Assembly (NCBI RefSeq): GCF_949987515.2
Contig: NC_082694.2
Coordinates: 44,540,451-44,604,450 of the forward strand
Direction: 5' to 3'
Length of the DNA: 64,000 nt
DNA from: Delphinus delphis
Lineage: Eukaryota; Chordata; Mammalia; Artiodactyla; Delphinidae
A program made the translations under genes and the position numbers. Positions 49,000-61,149 of the stretch are shown piece after piece (positions within the stretch are counted from its first letter, which is position 1; each line of letters opens with the position of its first letter). The notes under the pieces are model-generated. The model did not search any database and was not told where the DNA came from. It saw only the letters and a program-made list of their open reading frames with translations.

Positions 49000-50460
49000 C
49001 TACAAAAAGGAGTGCCAATACCTCTCACTGATTGCAGATGGGTCAATTTCTCCAAGTAGTTCTGCTGAGTTTTGCTTTACATTTTTAGGCTATGTTATTA
49101 GGTACATACAAGCTTAGAACTTTTTATCTTTGTAGTAAGTAAATTTATCATGTAGTTACTCTAATATTTGATCTTGCTTTAAATTCTATTTTATCAGATA
49201 TTAACTGGGCTGTATCAGCTTCCTTTCAGCTAGAATTTGTCTGGTATACTCTTCCTATCTTTTTACTTTCCATTTTTCCATGTTCTTAACCTTCAAGGGT
49301 GTCTCTTGCAAAAGCATATAGCTGGGTTTTAAGAGTTCAGTCTATTTGTATTTAGTGTAATCACTGAAATATTTGGGTTTGTTTCTACCACTTATTTTAT
49401 GCATTATTCATCCTGTTTTTTCTTTTCTAGTTTTTCTTCCCTTTTTTACCTTTTTTTGAATTTAGTTTTCTTATTCTATTTTTCCACTGTACTAGTTTAA
49501 AAGTTGTTGGTTCCTTTTCTATTCCTTTTGTGATTATTCTAGAAGGGTTAATATGCCTTCTTACAAAAATCTAAAGTTGAGAATTATCTGTACCTTCCTC
49601 CTTAACCATATAAGAACCTGAGAACACTTTAACTCCCATCTTGCCTAGCTCACATTCTAATTCTACCATTATTTGTTGTTTTTTTTTTAACATACAAGTT
49701 ACACATTATTGTTATTGTTTCATGCAATTGATGTTTATTTAGTTATCTACACATTTATCAATTACTTTGCTCACATTTCTCTTGCCTCTCAGACAGTTCA
49801 TCTAGGATCATTTTCCTTCTACCTGAAGTATATCTTTAACATTAATTTAGTGGAGGTCTGAAAAAGTTCATGTTTAACTGAGACACTGTTTTGTCCCTGT
49901 TCTTGAAATACAATCTCACCAGATACATAATCCTTATATGCCCTCTCATTCTATCCTCCATATTTTTAAACCTCTCTGTCCTAGACAATTTATTTAGATA
50001 TATCTTCCAATTCACTAAGTCCTTCTTCAATTGTGTTTAACCTGCTATTTATTCTGAAGTTCTACTGGTTCTTATTCAAATCTTAGTTGTTTTAAAGAGG
50101 GTCTTGTTCCTAATTTATATTTTAATTCCTTCTTTTATTTTTTTTAAACATATAAATCATACTCATTTCCAATATCTAAAGTTCTTTGTGGACCTGATTC
50201 TGTTGCCTGCTTTTCTCCTGTCTGCTCTTATGGTGTCTTATTTTCTTATAGGTAGCGTGATTATTTAAAATGAAAGCTAATGCTTCTTGGAATTTTATCT
50301 GTGGGAATTCTTTGAGACTCAGGGTAAAAGTGCATTATTCCTCCAGCAGATCTGCATTTGCTTCTCTGGGCACCTGGGGACATCACTGTCCTAGGATCAT
50401 GTGTGAGGTTTTGTTAGACCACACAGGAAGTGTGAATTTGTGTTTCCAGTCTATATGACA
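49000..50460 (-). mobile_element. Ancient L1 or HAL1 relic, reverse orientation
   Basis: Reverse-oriented L1 phrases: TTAGTGTAATCACTGAAATA, TTGTCCCTGTTCTTGAAATA, CTCTCATTCTATCCTCCATA. T-rich on the plus strand. Boundaries and family (L1M versus HAL1) are uncertain. Confidence 0.5.
50357..50401. repeat. 45-bp segment repeated about 1 kb downstream (copy 1)
   Basis: TTTGCTTCTCTGGGCACCTG GGGACA.CACTGTCCTAGGATC also occurs at 51358-51402 with two mismatches. Confidence 0.9.
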
Positions 50461-50929
50461 GCCAACTTGTGATCATGAATTTTCAAGAGGAAAATTTTAT
50501 TTTCCCTTCTCCACTTCCCCCTTGTGCAAGGGAGATTTTTTGTTTTGTTTGTTGGCTAATACACTATCATAATTTGGGTCCAAGTCTTCATGGTTCTAAT
50601 TACACCAGCATCTACCATTGGATGCCCTGTTTTGTCTCCTGTCCCCTACATCCCACAAGGCCCTCCAAATGGAAGGCACATGAACTCTTCCAAATGGAAG
50701 AGTTCAGCACATGCCCCAGAGGTAAGACCATCTTGAGTATTGACTTATCTTTCTGGGTTTCAATCTTCAATTCATTTTCAGCCTCTTTGTATTCCTTGAT
50801 TTATCATCTCAGAAATAAATTTTGAACTGCATTTTAATATTTTATCTAACATTTTAAATTGATCTCAACGGGAGGACTGTTCAGGTTATCTGATGGTGCA
50901 TGCTACTAAAAATATGAAGTTTGTCTGTC

Positions 50930-51120
50930 CCTTCCTTTGCAATCCCACTACCACTGCTGTGGTTTAGGCTCCTTCCTACTGTTTAGAAATCACTTTGTAA
51001 TCTTTTACTCCACTTATCACAATCTACCTAGAATTATAATTAGGCCTGTTTTAAAACATGTGTCTCTCATGTTGTGAGCTCTACAGGGACAAACAGTACA
51101 ATTTACTGATTATTATTTCA
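50930..51120 (+). repeat. Possible L2 LINE fragment
   Basis: TTGTGAGCTCTACAGGGACA followed by an L2-like order of phrases. Weak. Confidence 0.35.
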
Positions 51121-51130
51121 CAATGCCACC

Positions 51131-51252
51131 ATCCACACAAGCACACACACTTACATACTCACACTTACACATGCACACTCACCCACTCACACATACTCAT
51201 CCACTCACCCTCATACACACAGACTTACATGTTCTTATCCACACACACTGCA
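51131..51252. repeat. CA-rich imperfect simple repeat
   Basis: Irregular CACA/TCACA/CTCACC units without a constant period. Confidence 0.85.
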
Positions 51253-51357
51253 TAAAACTGCACCGTGCATAGGAAATGCTCGATATAGCCTAGTTGAATC
51301 AAATTTCATTTTCACATCTTTAACTTCTAATACCTAACTTAAGTCTAGATCGCTGGT

Positions 51358-51402
51358 TTTGCTTCTCTGGGCACCTGGGGACACCACTGTCCTAGGATCG
51401 TG
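51358..51402. repeat. 45-bp segment (copy 2)
   Basis: Partner of 50357-50401. Flanking sequences differ on both sides, so the shared block is short. Confidence 0.9.
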
Positions 51403-51494
51403 AACTCTGTGATTTCTGGATTTGGCCATCATCTGGGATTTTGTTCTGAGTACATACTATAATTTCATTGATTTCTGCTTCTTATCTGTGACCC

Positions 51495-51715
51495 TGCTTG
51501 GAGAGAGTGTGTGCAATGGATAAGACAGACCTGCATTTGGTTTGAATCTCTACCATTTACTGACTGTGGGAAGGTCAAAAGTTAAATTATGTCTCTGGGT
51601 CTCAATTTTCTCATCTGCCAAATGGGGTAAATGTAAACACTTAGTACAGGATCTGGGACTCAATCAGTACTCAATACATAGTAGCTATAAGTGACAAGTC
51701 CCTTTAGCATGACAA
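51495..51715 (+). repeat. MIR SINE relic
   Basis: GTTTGAATCTCTACCATTTA, TCAATTTTCTCATCTGCCAA, ATGGGG and CAGTACTCAATACATAG appear in MIR order. Confidence 0.75.
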
Positions 51716-51859
51716 CTAAAATTATTTATTATCAAGTGAACCAAATTAAAACTTAAACATACTAGATAAGTTACTTATTTTGATTTTCAGACGTGGAAAA
51801 TAAAAACTGAAATGAATATCTTTTTCTCACTTTTTCTCTTACTGGGATCATTAGTTCCA

Positions 51860-52020
51860 ATTCAGTGATTATCAGTATTTTAAAAGAATGTTAGCTACAA
51901 GAGGGCAGGGATTTTAGTCTGTCTTTTTTCATTAATGACATTGGAATAGCAGAGTGCCTAGTATCTAATGGATGCTTTATGAATATTTGTTGTATGAGTA
52001 AATAAGTAAACATACATAGT
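51860..52020 (+). repeat. L2 LINE 3' end
   Basis: GAGGGCAGGGATTTTAGTCT, AGAGTGCCTAGTATCTAATG and TGAATATTTGTTGTATGAGT form the L2 3' terminus. Confidence 0.75.
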
Positions 52021-53200
52021 TCCAGATACCTGAATAAAAGTAAGATGGATGAAAAAACACATTAAATGATATAGGCACCTTTCATGCATATAATTCCTGA
52101 CAAGAAAGATCATGAAAAATGTCATTTGTACTCAATATTAATAGTTCCTCAAAAATATTTATTTAAAATTATCCAGTAGCTCAAAATCCAATTTTTAAAA
52201 GTGCCATTCTGAGAATGATGGCATAACACTGTAATTCATAGGGACTTACACTTTTCTAACTAAATTAGGTTACAAAATAAAAAACAACCATGTTTGTGAT
52301 ACTGGTTTTGAAAACTAGCATATTAGATTCCTTACGTTTGCATAGCAAAAAATGTTAAATAGCATTGAAGAAAGGGTCTTTGAAAGCCAAGAACACTGCA
52401 AACAAGCTTCATTCAAGGTCACTGATTTTCCTTTGTACTTTAGTTCAGCACGAATGGTTTCATGGGGAAAAGGAGCTTTATCTATACTCTATTATTCCAC
52501 AAAAAAGGACAATCATGCCCTCAGCACAGGGGCATGGAGTTAGGTCCTCTTCAATTCCCACATCACACTGGGGAGTCCAGCATGAAAAACAAGTGTCCTT
52601 CCAGTGATGGGAATTCATGTAAGCAGCACTTCAATGCCCAGGCTGGCCTAGCCTGCTTGCATTACTTCATATTCCCAGACACTGGTTCATCCATCTACCC
52701 ATCCAAATATTTGATATGCCAGGAGTTGGAGTGAGAGTGCAAGGAACACAGGCTGTGATGAGGACCAGCAGACCCATGAGAGACTTTACCATCTTGGAGG
52801 GTAGAATTATATCCTTGAGTTATCCTCTAAGTCAATTCATGCTAGTTTTAAGAAAAATAATGAAAGCACCCATGTGGTGGGGGTTTCTAAAGACTGTGAT
52901 TATGTTAGAACAATTTTTGATGATGAAAAATGTCCGTATTTTTTAAACTGGTACTCCAAAAAAATTTGGTCAAACTGTATTCCTTAACTCAAGCTTCATT
53001 TTGATAGAATAGTGGATGATAGCTTTAACACATAAATCCTGAGCTATCTAGAAAGCTACCTGATCCTTCTTCAAATATGCAAAGAATAAAGTGGAGAGTA
53101 GTTAAGTGGTGTGCCCAGAATCTCTCAGTTAGTGGCAGAGCTCTAGATCAGCTTTACCCCTAGCCTGTAGTTCAGCTCTGTTGATAGCCCTTGAAAAGGC
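52021..53200. other. Intronic stretch with nothing recognised
   Basis: Three overlapping open frames of 63-90 residues at 52352-52946 have no similarity I can identify and no coding bias argument in their favour. Confidence 0.45.
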
Positions 53201-53209
53201 TGGATTTTC

Positions 53210-53559
53210 GGGGCTTCCCTGGTAGTGCAGTGGTTAAGAATCTGCCTGCCAATGTAGGGGACACAGGTTCGATCCCTGGTCCGGGAGGATCCCACGTGCC
53301 GTGTAGCAACTAAGCCCATGAGCCACAACTACTGAGCCTGCACTCTAGAGCCTGCGAGCGACAACTACTGAGCCTGCATGCCACAGCTACTGAAGCCCGC
53401 ACGCCTAGAGCCTGTGCTCCGCAGCAAGAGAAGCCACCGCAATGAGAAGCCCCGTGCACCGCAACAAAGAGCAGCCCCCCCTCGCCGCAACTAGAGAAAG
53501 CCCACACGCAGCAATGAAGACGCAATGCAGCCAAAAATAAATTAAAAAAAAAAAAAGTC
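53210..53559 (+). mobile_element. CHR-type SINE (long form)
   Basis: It starts GGGGCTTCCCTGGTAG, has B box GGTTCGATCCC, and extends beyond the short form through repeated CACAACTACTGAGCCTG units to AAAAATAAATTAAAAAAA. The target duplication TGGATTTTC is at 53201-53209 and 53560-53568. The CTACTGAGCCTG unit occurs twice with a related third, an internal expansion. Confidence 0.95.
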
Positions 53560-53649
53560 TGGATTTTCAATGAGCAACATGTTCTCTGGAGAAATGTACC
53601 ACATAAATAACCAGATTGTGAGCAAGGGATCTGAGCCAGTAACTGTAAC

Positions 53650-53775
53650 AACCATTGTTATTGCTAATCCTCAGCATAACCTTGGGAGATTGTTATTACT
53701 ACTCTCACTTTATAGATGGGGAAACTGAGGCTCAGAATATGAGGGGACTTGTCTAAGCTCAGTCCATAGATGCAA
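53650..53775 (-). repeat. MIR SINE relic
   Basis: TTTATAGATGGGGAAACTGA followed by GGCTCAGAATATGAGG is the MIR core in reverse orientation. Confidence 0.8.
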
Positions 53776-54074
53776 GTTATCCAAACATAACTAATATGAA
53801 TGTGCAAAGAATAAAGAGATGTCTTGCTCAGACCCTTTGGGCTAATATCAGCCAGAACTTTAATCTCAAAAGAAAAAAAACAATTAAGTCCCTAATGTGT
53901 GCCAGTTGGTTTGCTAGGCATTTTCTCATTCACTGTCTTATTAAATAATTTCTGTTGAGGATCAGAGAGCTCCACTTAGTAAGGAGCTGAGTGAAGATTC
54001 AAACTGAGGTCTGCCTGATTCTGAAAATGTAAGAGCTAATTAATTTTACCTTTTAACATCAGCTTCTTTTACAT

Positions 54075-54430
54075 TATACTCTTCCTGAAAAGGATCAGAT
54101 AATAAATATTTTAGTCTTTGAAGGCCACAGTGTCTCTGTTGCAACTACCTGACTCTGTCATGGTAGTGTGAAGGCAGCCGCGGACGATCCATAAATGAAT
54201 GAACACATCTGTGTTCCAGTAAAACTTTATTTATGGACACTGCAATTTGAATATCATATAATTTTCATGTGTCACGAAATACTATTCTTCTTTGAATTTT
54301 TTTCATTTAAAATGAAAATTACGTTTTAAAATGAACTTTAAAATGTAAAGCCATTCTTAGCTCATGGGCCATACAAAAACAAGAGTCCACCAGATTTGTC
54401 CTGTGGGCTGTTGTTTCCCAACTTCTGAGT
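54075..54430 (-). repeat. Non-autonomous DNA transposon relic (hAT-like)
   Basis: The recognised order is AATAAATATTTTAGTCTTTG, TCTGTTGCAACTACCTGACT, TGTTCCAGTAAAACTTTATT and a terminal GTTTCCCAACTTCTG. This is the reverse of a common element that begins CAGGGGTTGGCAAAC. I do not recall its Repbase name with certainty. Confidence 0.55.
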
Positions 54431-54935
54431 TATACCATCCTTCTTTTAGTATCTACTGGATGCCAACAGCCAATTAAGAAGCCAATTAAAAAATCTACTT
54501 TGTCAAAGGGTAATTTTACTTCTCAGCAGGAAAATCCACGATTTTGACATTGAGCACATGGCTTACAAGAGAAAATAACTTTCTTTTCTCTTATATTTCA
54601 AACATATAAGTACAAATACATGCTCACACATACATGTGAAGGAAAATAAAATGAACACTGGTGGGCCCACCACTCACTTTAAGAAACACATTACCAAACA
54701 ATGATGCTCCTACAGTCCCCTCCCCAGGCACATCTTCCTCTCTCCCCATGAAAATGCCACTATCCTGAATTTTGTCTTCATCATTTCCTAGTGTTTTTAA
54801 TATATAGTTTTACTCTGCATGTATGCAGGTTTTTGTTTGGACTTTATTTAAATAGTGTATGTATTCTGGAACTTGCTTTCTTTCACTCAACGTCATGTTG
54901 GAGATTTTATCCACATTCGGTGTAGCTGTACAAAA

Positions 54936-55045
54936 GGAAGGAAGGAAGGAAGGAAGGAAAGAAGGAAGGAAGGAAGGAAGGGAGGGAGGGAGGGAGGAGG
55001 GAGAGAAGAAGGGAAGGAAGGAAGGGAGGGAGGGAGGGAAAAAGC
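54936..55045. repeat. (GGAA)n / (GGGA)n polypurine repeat
   Basis: About 110 bp of GGAA and GGGA units with few interruptions, strictly purine on the plus strand. It lies at the end of an AT-rich sequence. Open frames through it (KEGRKEGRK) are artefacts. Confidence 0.95.
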
Positions 55046-55190
55046 AAGCAAGCAGCAATGTGTCTATTCACAAGAGAATGGATAATGACAGCATGGTATA
55101 TGAAATACTATTCAGGAGTAAATTTAAATGATATAAAGATAGATTTCTAACTAAAAATATAAATTAGATTTCTAATAAAGAGTCTATTAG

Positions 55191-55398
55191 GGGGCTTCCC
55201 TGGTTGCACAGTGGTTGAGAGTCCGCCTGCCGATGCAGGGGTCACGGGTTCGTGCCCCGGTCCGGGAAGATCCCACATGCCACGGAGCGGCTGGCCCCTG
55301 AGCCATGGCCGCTGAGCCTGCGCGTCCGGAGCTGTGCTCCGCAACGGGAGAGGCCACAACAGTGGGAGGCCCGTGTACCGGGGAAAAAAAAAAAAAAA
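55191..55398 (+). mobile_element. CHR-type SINE (short form)
   Basis: It starts GGGGCTTCCCTGGTTG, has B box GGTTCGTGCC and an A tail of about 18. The target duplication AAAGAGTCTATTAG (55177-55190) / AAAGAGTCCATTAG (55399-55412) has one difference. Confidence 0.96.
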
Positions 55399-55412
55399 AA
55401 AGAGTCCATTAG

Positions 55413-56405
55413 TCTATTTCTAATAAAGAATACATTTTAAAATAAATGCCAAAATCTTTTTAATAAAAACATGTCTCCTGGGGAGTAACAATCACAAATA
55501 TGATCTGTATATCTGTATACATACGGTTCACTGATAGAGAGAGAAGCTGCAGGTGAATTCCTTTGGAGAGTGTAATGCTGGGGGCAGGAGTTGGGGGGAG
55601 GGCACAGATTTTCATTCCCTGAAAGTATCTCCTCTTCTGGGAAAAGGGACTTACAGAGCTGGGCCATGGAGGCCCAAATCCAGCTGCTCAGAAGGTACAT
55701 TAGTGAATCATAGACATGACAAATTGAGAAAGTCAAGTGATATAAACCATTAGTCTTCTTTTCAAGCCAGTAAAATGAATAGCTCTATTAGTGCTATTAA
55801 AATTGTACATTTATCTCATTAGAATGACTCAGGTCCTTTGCCTTTCTCCATAAAAAAATTTACCTCTCTAACTTAATGTTAAAACAGATATCTCACTAAT
55901 AAATCTAGAAAAGAGTATCAGTACAATACTGCATTAATTCATACTAATGACTTTAAAATTCACTGCAAATCACTGGTTGACTTAGAAATGAAGAAAAAGT
56001 GTTTAGAAAGAAAAAGAAAAAAAAATGTGGCATGTGCATCTTATAACTTCATGAAAAATATGTTGGGATAAAGCTAAGCTTCAAGTGTCTTTCTAGAACT
56101 TGTTTGCCAATGTTAAAAGCACAAAGTCAATGTTCCCTAGTGACACTGCCAGTGAGGTGGCGAAGTTAATCCATCTCAATGCCTGGACCGTGTAGCTCTT
56201 CTTTTCTTCCTGAAATTTGTTTCCTTATAAGGGTCAGGTAGTAAATATTTTTTAAATGTTTGTGAGTTTAAATAATATTTAATAAATTTGAAATTTTAAA
56301 TTAAAAATCTAAGGTTCTGAAATGGGATATTTACTCCAACATGTACTATGTAGTCTTTCTAAAACAGTATTCATTCCCAGCTCTTCCCAAATTCATATCC
56401 TTCTC
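55413..56405. other. Intronic stretch with nothing recognised
   Basis: AT-rich. A short GGTCAGGTAGTAAATATTTT at about 56228 recalls the hAT-like relic at 54075 but is too short to call. Confidence 0.5.
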
Positions 56406-56409
56406 CAGT

Positions 56410-57240
56410 GTTCCAGGATGATTCAAGTAAAACTACTTTGAGCACCCACTAGGTGCAGGGAGGTTAGAAGTGAGTGTGGGTATAAAGTGAGTTAGATGCA
56501 GAGCCTGCCTTTAAGGGATTTATAATCCAGTGAGGAAGACATACATATAAACAACTGCATAAGATAGGCTAGGTTATGCTGCAGTCACCAAGATCCTCAT
56601 AGTCTCAGTGGCTTGTTCCCTCCTTGTGCTACATGACCACGTGGGTCAGCAGAGGGACTCTCTCAGGGACCCAGGCTGGTACAATGGTCACTATCCTGAA
56701 TACACCAAGGGGGAAAACACATGGTGAACACCGGCATTTAAAGCTTAAGCAACACATGTTACTTCTACTCATATTTCATTGGCTAATGCAAGCCACATGG
56801 CCACACCTAACTCTAAGTGGGCAAAGAGGTGCAATCCCACCCTGTCCCAAGAAGGAGAGAGTACTGGAATATCTGTGAACAGCATCAATGACAACACAAG
56901 GACCAATTACTGTATAATAAGAGGAAAAATAATCAAGGTACTGAATGGTGCTAGAGAAAAGAAGGATTATTAAATCTGACTGGGACACAGAGGTCTTCAA
57001 GAAGGCCAGTGGCACTTAAGGGGAACTTGAAGGATTGTATTTGGTGAAGGCTGTGGGGTGGGAAGACAATCTAGGCTGAGGAACAAGGTAAGCAAAGGTG
57101 CTGGGCATGCACCTGCAGGGGGTGTCCAGAGTGTCCAGGAAATGGGAAGCAGTAAGTATGTAGAAAGTTCAGATAGATGTAGACAGAGGGGAAGGTGAAT
57201 GGTCCAGACCGTGCTGAGCAGAAATATTCTAACAACAAAT
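56410..57240 (-). repeat. L2 relic interrupted by another dispersed repeat
   Basis: L2-like reverse phrases at 56410-56565 (TTGAGCACCCACTAGGTGCA) and 56985-57240 (GAAGGCCAGTGGCACTTAAG, AGGTAAGCAAAGGTGCTGGG) flank a 420-bp block at about 56567-56980. The block starts GATAGGCTAGGTTATGCTGC and contains GTCTCAGTGGCTTG and CCACATGGCCACACCTAACT, a known dispersed mammalian repeat whose name I cannot recall. Confidence 0.5.
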
Positions 57241-57504
57241 TTCAATTTAGAAAGCAGGAGCCCACCAAAAAAAAAAAAATGTTTTGTGCATTAGTAACAA
57301 CATTTAAGCAGCCTGGTAATTTTTTGAGTCATGTTATCTACATTTAACCCTCACACAAACCCTGACAAGATACAGTGTTGACCCCCTACTATAAATATGA
57401 GGCAACTGAGGCCTATATCACAGCATAGAGAAGGAGGGAGCTTGAACTCAAATCTCATGCCAAATCACACTAACCACATTACCAAGACATGACTCAAACT
57501 GGTT

Positions 57505-58090
57505 TTTCATTCATTCATTCAACAAATATTTACTGACTGACTCTGTGGTAGGTGCTGGGGATATACTCATGAGTAAAATAGTCTGTAATTCCACATAGTT
57601 CAGAGTATCCTTAAGGAGACAGACAAGCAAACAAATAAAATGAGTTTTGGGGTCCATGTAGCAAAGAGTAAGCACAGGAGAATGGAGAAGCAAGAGAGTG
57701 GAGACTGGGACCTTTCAGAAATCTATTGAGAAATGGGGAGTTGCTCTTCAAAAGGTACAGAGTTTCAGTTATATGAATATACTCATAAATCAGATGAATA
57801 AGTTCTAGAGATGTGCTGTACAACATCGTGCCTATAGTTAACAATACTGTAATGTACACTTAAAACTTTAAGAGGGTAAATCTCATGTTAAATACCACGA
57901 TTTTTAAAAAGAAAAGAAAAAATAAAGAAAGCTATTAGGAAGCCCCTGAACCAGGGCAGTGTTAGAAGGGATGAAAAAGAGAGGATGGGTAGGGAGGTAA
58001 AGCAAGGAGATGGGGCCATCAGGAGGAGTGGATAGGGCAAGGGAATTGCTCCCAGGGCAGGACTGGGAAGGAGCCCAGGAAGGGGGAAGC
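57505..58090 (-). repeat. L2 LINE relic
   Basis: It begins TTCATTCATTCATTCAACAA then ATATTTACTGACTGA and TAGGTGCTGGGGATATACTC, the classic reverse-complemented L2 3' end. Similarity past about 57730 is uncertain. Confidence 0.65.
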
Positions 58091-58879
58091 CCATAGGGAG
58101 AAGATGAACTGCAGGCAGGGACCGTGCCTCTTGTGTTCCATGCCTGACACACACTGGGGTCTGACGATACCTGCTCAAGTAACGAATATACTTCCATTTT
58201 GGATATGCTGGGTTTTAGGCAGCTTCAGAAGGTCTAGCAAGGGTTTTGAAATTTCATTCTGGTGCTCTGGAGAGGGGTGAAGGCTGAAGACACGGAACTG
58301 AAGTTACATAATGAAGGTCATGTCAACACCAAGGGACATGTCTTCAGTCTTAGAGCCTGGCCTTCCTGGTTTTAGCTTTCTCAGTGGTTTCGACATGCCT
58401 TGGTTTGCTTCTCTCCTTCACGGTCATCCTTAAAATGTCCTATTAAGTTATAGCAAATACTCTCCTTCTGACTGTAGGAGACTCTAGGGCACTGTTCTTT
58501 CAGCCTACACACGGCCACCGCACACTGAGGCATTCCAGCTCCGACGCATTCTTTCTCATTAAGCCAGGAAGATTATGATATGTTGTGAAATGACAATGGT
58601 ATTTTTTTTCCTCCAATAACAAACATACATGGATTATCAATTCTTATCAATTAACTCAGGATTATTATTATTACCTCAAATGTGACAAGCTTGTGTTTCC
58701 AGAAGTAGTGGATTTGATAAGATTAGTATGTTGTGTTAAACAACGCTTGGAAAGAGTACTTTATTAAATGTTAACAAAATCTATACAAAATAAATTTTTA
58801 TGAAAAGGAATTTGTCATCCATTACAAATCCCCAAGAGAAATTTCTACCTCATATAATAAAGGAAACTAAAATTAAACA

Positions 58880-58960
58880 ATATTTATTGAGTTCCTCTTT
58901 TGGGTACAGGCATCAGATGCTTATACAGCTGAATAAATTCACAGAGATTAAGTTCTATTG
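58880..58960 (-). repeat. L2 3' fragment
   Basis: AACAATATTTATTGAGTTCC followed by a diverged L2-like order. Confidence 0.45.
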
Positions 58961-59079
58961 TGCATGAAAAGATTAAACAGATTCAGCATAAATAATTTTA
59001 AATATCTGACATATTATTGAAATTTTACCATCAAAGAATATTATTAGATTTCAAATTTCTAAAGTTGTACAAATAGTTT

Positions 59080-60235
59080 GGAACACTTATTTCTTGGGAT
59101 GTGGCAAAGCCAAGCCATTTACTTGAAGTGAAGAAGGCTTTGGGCAGAAAGGTGTGAAGCAGCCTGGGATTTCACTGGGAGAGCCAGGAGCTGTGCAGAC
59201 ATGGCTACAGGGGCTCACAGTGAAAGACAGACAAGCAGACATATGAGAGGAGACCCAGGCTCCCTGGGAGCTGTGGTTTGGCAGGTGGGGAGATGGATGA
59301 AGAACAGCCAGGCATGATGCTCCAGAACCACGGCAGGCAGGGAGGGCTGAGGAAGAATAACCTGTGTTCAGCAAGGCCCCAGGCACTAGGTGAGGTTCAG
59401 GAGCAAGGCCCTGGTATTAGGGAAGGAACTAATAAGGACATGAGAAAGCCCCAGTTCTCCAGAGTCCCTGGGAGGCCTTAGGGGAATGTAAAAATGGAGT
59501 GCACAGTAGCAACTTCAATTCACAGGTATGGAAGTGGGGAACAGTGCACAAGTCCATAGGTAGAAGGTTCAAGGAGCCACGGAAGAGGCTAGAATTACCT
59601 CCATCAGAGTTGTCTCAGGAGCTAAGCCAGAACAGTCTTCAGGTTGAGGATGCAATGGACTTAGATGTGGGTGACATGGGTACTGCAGAGCCAGGCGGAA
59701 AAGAAGGGCTGACAGGAGCTCACAGATGGATGGTTTCTAGATTATGGGTTGAAGCTAAAGTTAACTCAGTTTTGAATTGAGTGCAAGATATTCTTTTAAA
59801 CTTAAATCTAAATATTAATGGCAAAGATTAATCATTTATTGCGCTGATTCATATAGAATTTTCATGACATAAAAGTCTAATAATGGGCCAAGTTTCTTAT
59901 TCACTGCATTTCTCCAAAAGCTGACTCTCTTTAATGATTACATCTGCAGAAAAAGAGAAGATGTAGGAGTCCTACATAATTATCAAACAGAAATTTTTTT
60001 CACTCACTCGGGTTTTATCTGAATTGCTAATTTAAATAGGAAAAAGAGTCAAATTTTTTTCTTATCTAAGCAGTGTCCAGGGAGTAGATAATATCCCTTA
60101 AAGCATGAATGGGCAAACCTATCAGAAAATCAAAACCTCTCAAAAATTATAAATTTTCCGAACTACCTAAATGTCAAATCATGGCGAGTAAAAAGAATTG
60201 AAAATATTGGAATATATTACCCCCAAAATGGCTTC
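59080..60235. other. Intronic stretch with nothing recognised
   Basis: 59087-59780 is less AT-rich than its surroundings and has open frames of 67-99 residues on both strands with no similarity that I recognise. Confidence 0.45.
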
Positions 60236-60370
60236 TGCAAATTATTACAAAAATAAGAGGAAGGAAGAAACAAGGAGCAGAAATCAATGAAATTGAAAAA
60301 TGATACAGAAAATTAACAGAGCCAAAAGTTGGTTCTCTGAAAAGATTAATAAAAATGATAAGCCACCAGA

Positions 60371-60657
60371 TGGGAATTCCCTGGTGGTGCAGTGCTTAAG
60401 AATCCGCCTGCCAATGCAGGGGACACAGGTTCAATCCCTGGTCCGCAAAGATCCCACATGCCGCAGAGCAACCAAGCCCTTGCGCCACAACTACCGGGCC
60501 TGCGCGCCTAGAGCCCGTGCTCCGCAACAAGAGGAGCCACCACAATGAGAAGCCCGAGCACCGCAACGAAGACGAGCCCCCACTTGCTACAACTAGAGAG
60601 AGCCCACGCACAGCAAAGAAGACCCAACACAGTCAAAAAAAAGAAAAGAAAAAAGAA
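60371..60657 (+). mobile_element. CHR-type SINE (long form)
   Basis: It starts TGGGAATTCCCTGGTGGTGC, has B box GGTTCAATCCC, and contains the long-form tail with CAACTAGAGAGAGCCC and an A-rich end. The target duplication AAGCCACCA is at 60360-60368 and 60658-60666, within L1 sequence. Confidence 0.94.
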
Positions 60658-60866
60658 AAGCCACCAAAATACTGATTTAAGAGAGAGAGAAAGAGAGAAC
60701 AGAAATTATTAAGAATTATCAGGAATGAAAGAAGGGGTATCACTGCAAATTCATAATCAAAAACTTTCCCACAAAGAAAACTCTAAGCCTGGATGGTTTC
60801 ATTGATGAACTGTAACCGACATTAACCAATTCAATGCAATTTCAATCAAAATTCCAACAGGCCCAT

Positions 60867-61008
60867 TTTTAAATTGGGTGGTTTGTTTTTTTGATATTGA
60901 GCTCCGTGAGCTGTTTGTATATTTTGGAGATTAATTCCTTGTCTGTTGTTTCATTTGCAAATATTTTCTCCCATTCTGAGGGTTGGTTGTCTTTTTGTCT
61001 TCAAACCT
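60867..61008 (-). mobile_element. L1 piece inverted within the old L1
   Basis: CCCATTTTTAAATTGGGTGG, TTTGTTTTTTTGATATTGAG and TATTTTCTCCCATTCTGAGG are the reverse of the ORF2 C-terminal region seen in L1-A at 6450-6570. No A tail is attached, so it may be a rearrangement and not an independent insertion. Confidence 0.75.
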
Positions 61009-61149
61009 TTAAGTGGAAGTGCAAAGGTTCTAGAACAGCCATAATGATCTTGAAAAAAACAACAAATTTAGAGGACTCACACTATCGATTTCAAGATTTA
61101 CTATAAAGCTACAGTAATTAAGAAAAGGTGGTATTGGCATAAGGATAGA

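Larger units (their letters stand above)
60240..61140 (+). mobile_element. Old L1 ORF2 relic, split by a SINE and an inverted L1 piece
   Basis: Segments 60260-60368 (CAAAAGTTGGTTCTCTGAAAA, cf. KSWFFEKINK), 60667-60865 and 61010-61140 read forward L1 ORF2. They are separated by a SINE (60371-60657) and a reverse L1 piece (60867-61008). Confidence 0.75.

Noticed and set aside
59087..59780. Candidate coding region with open frames on both strands
   Set aside because: No conserved motif, no splice-bounded homology and no agreement between frames.
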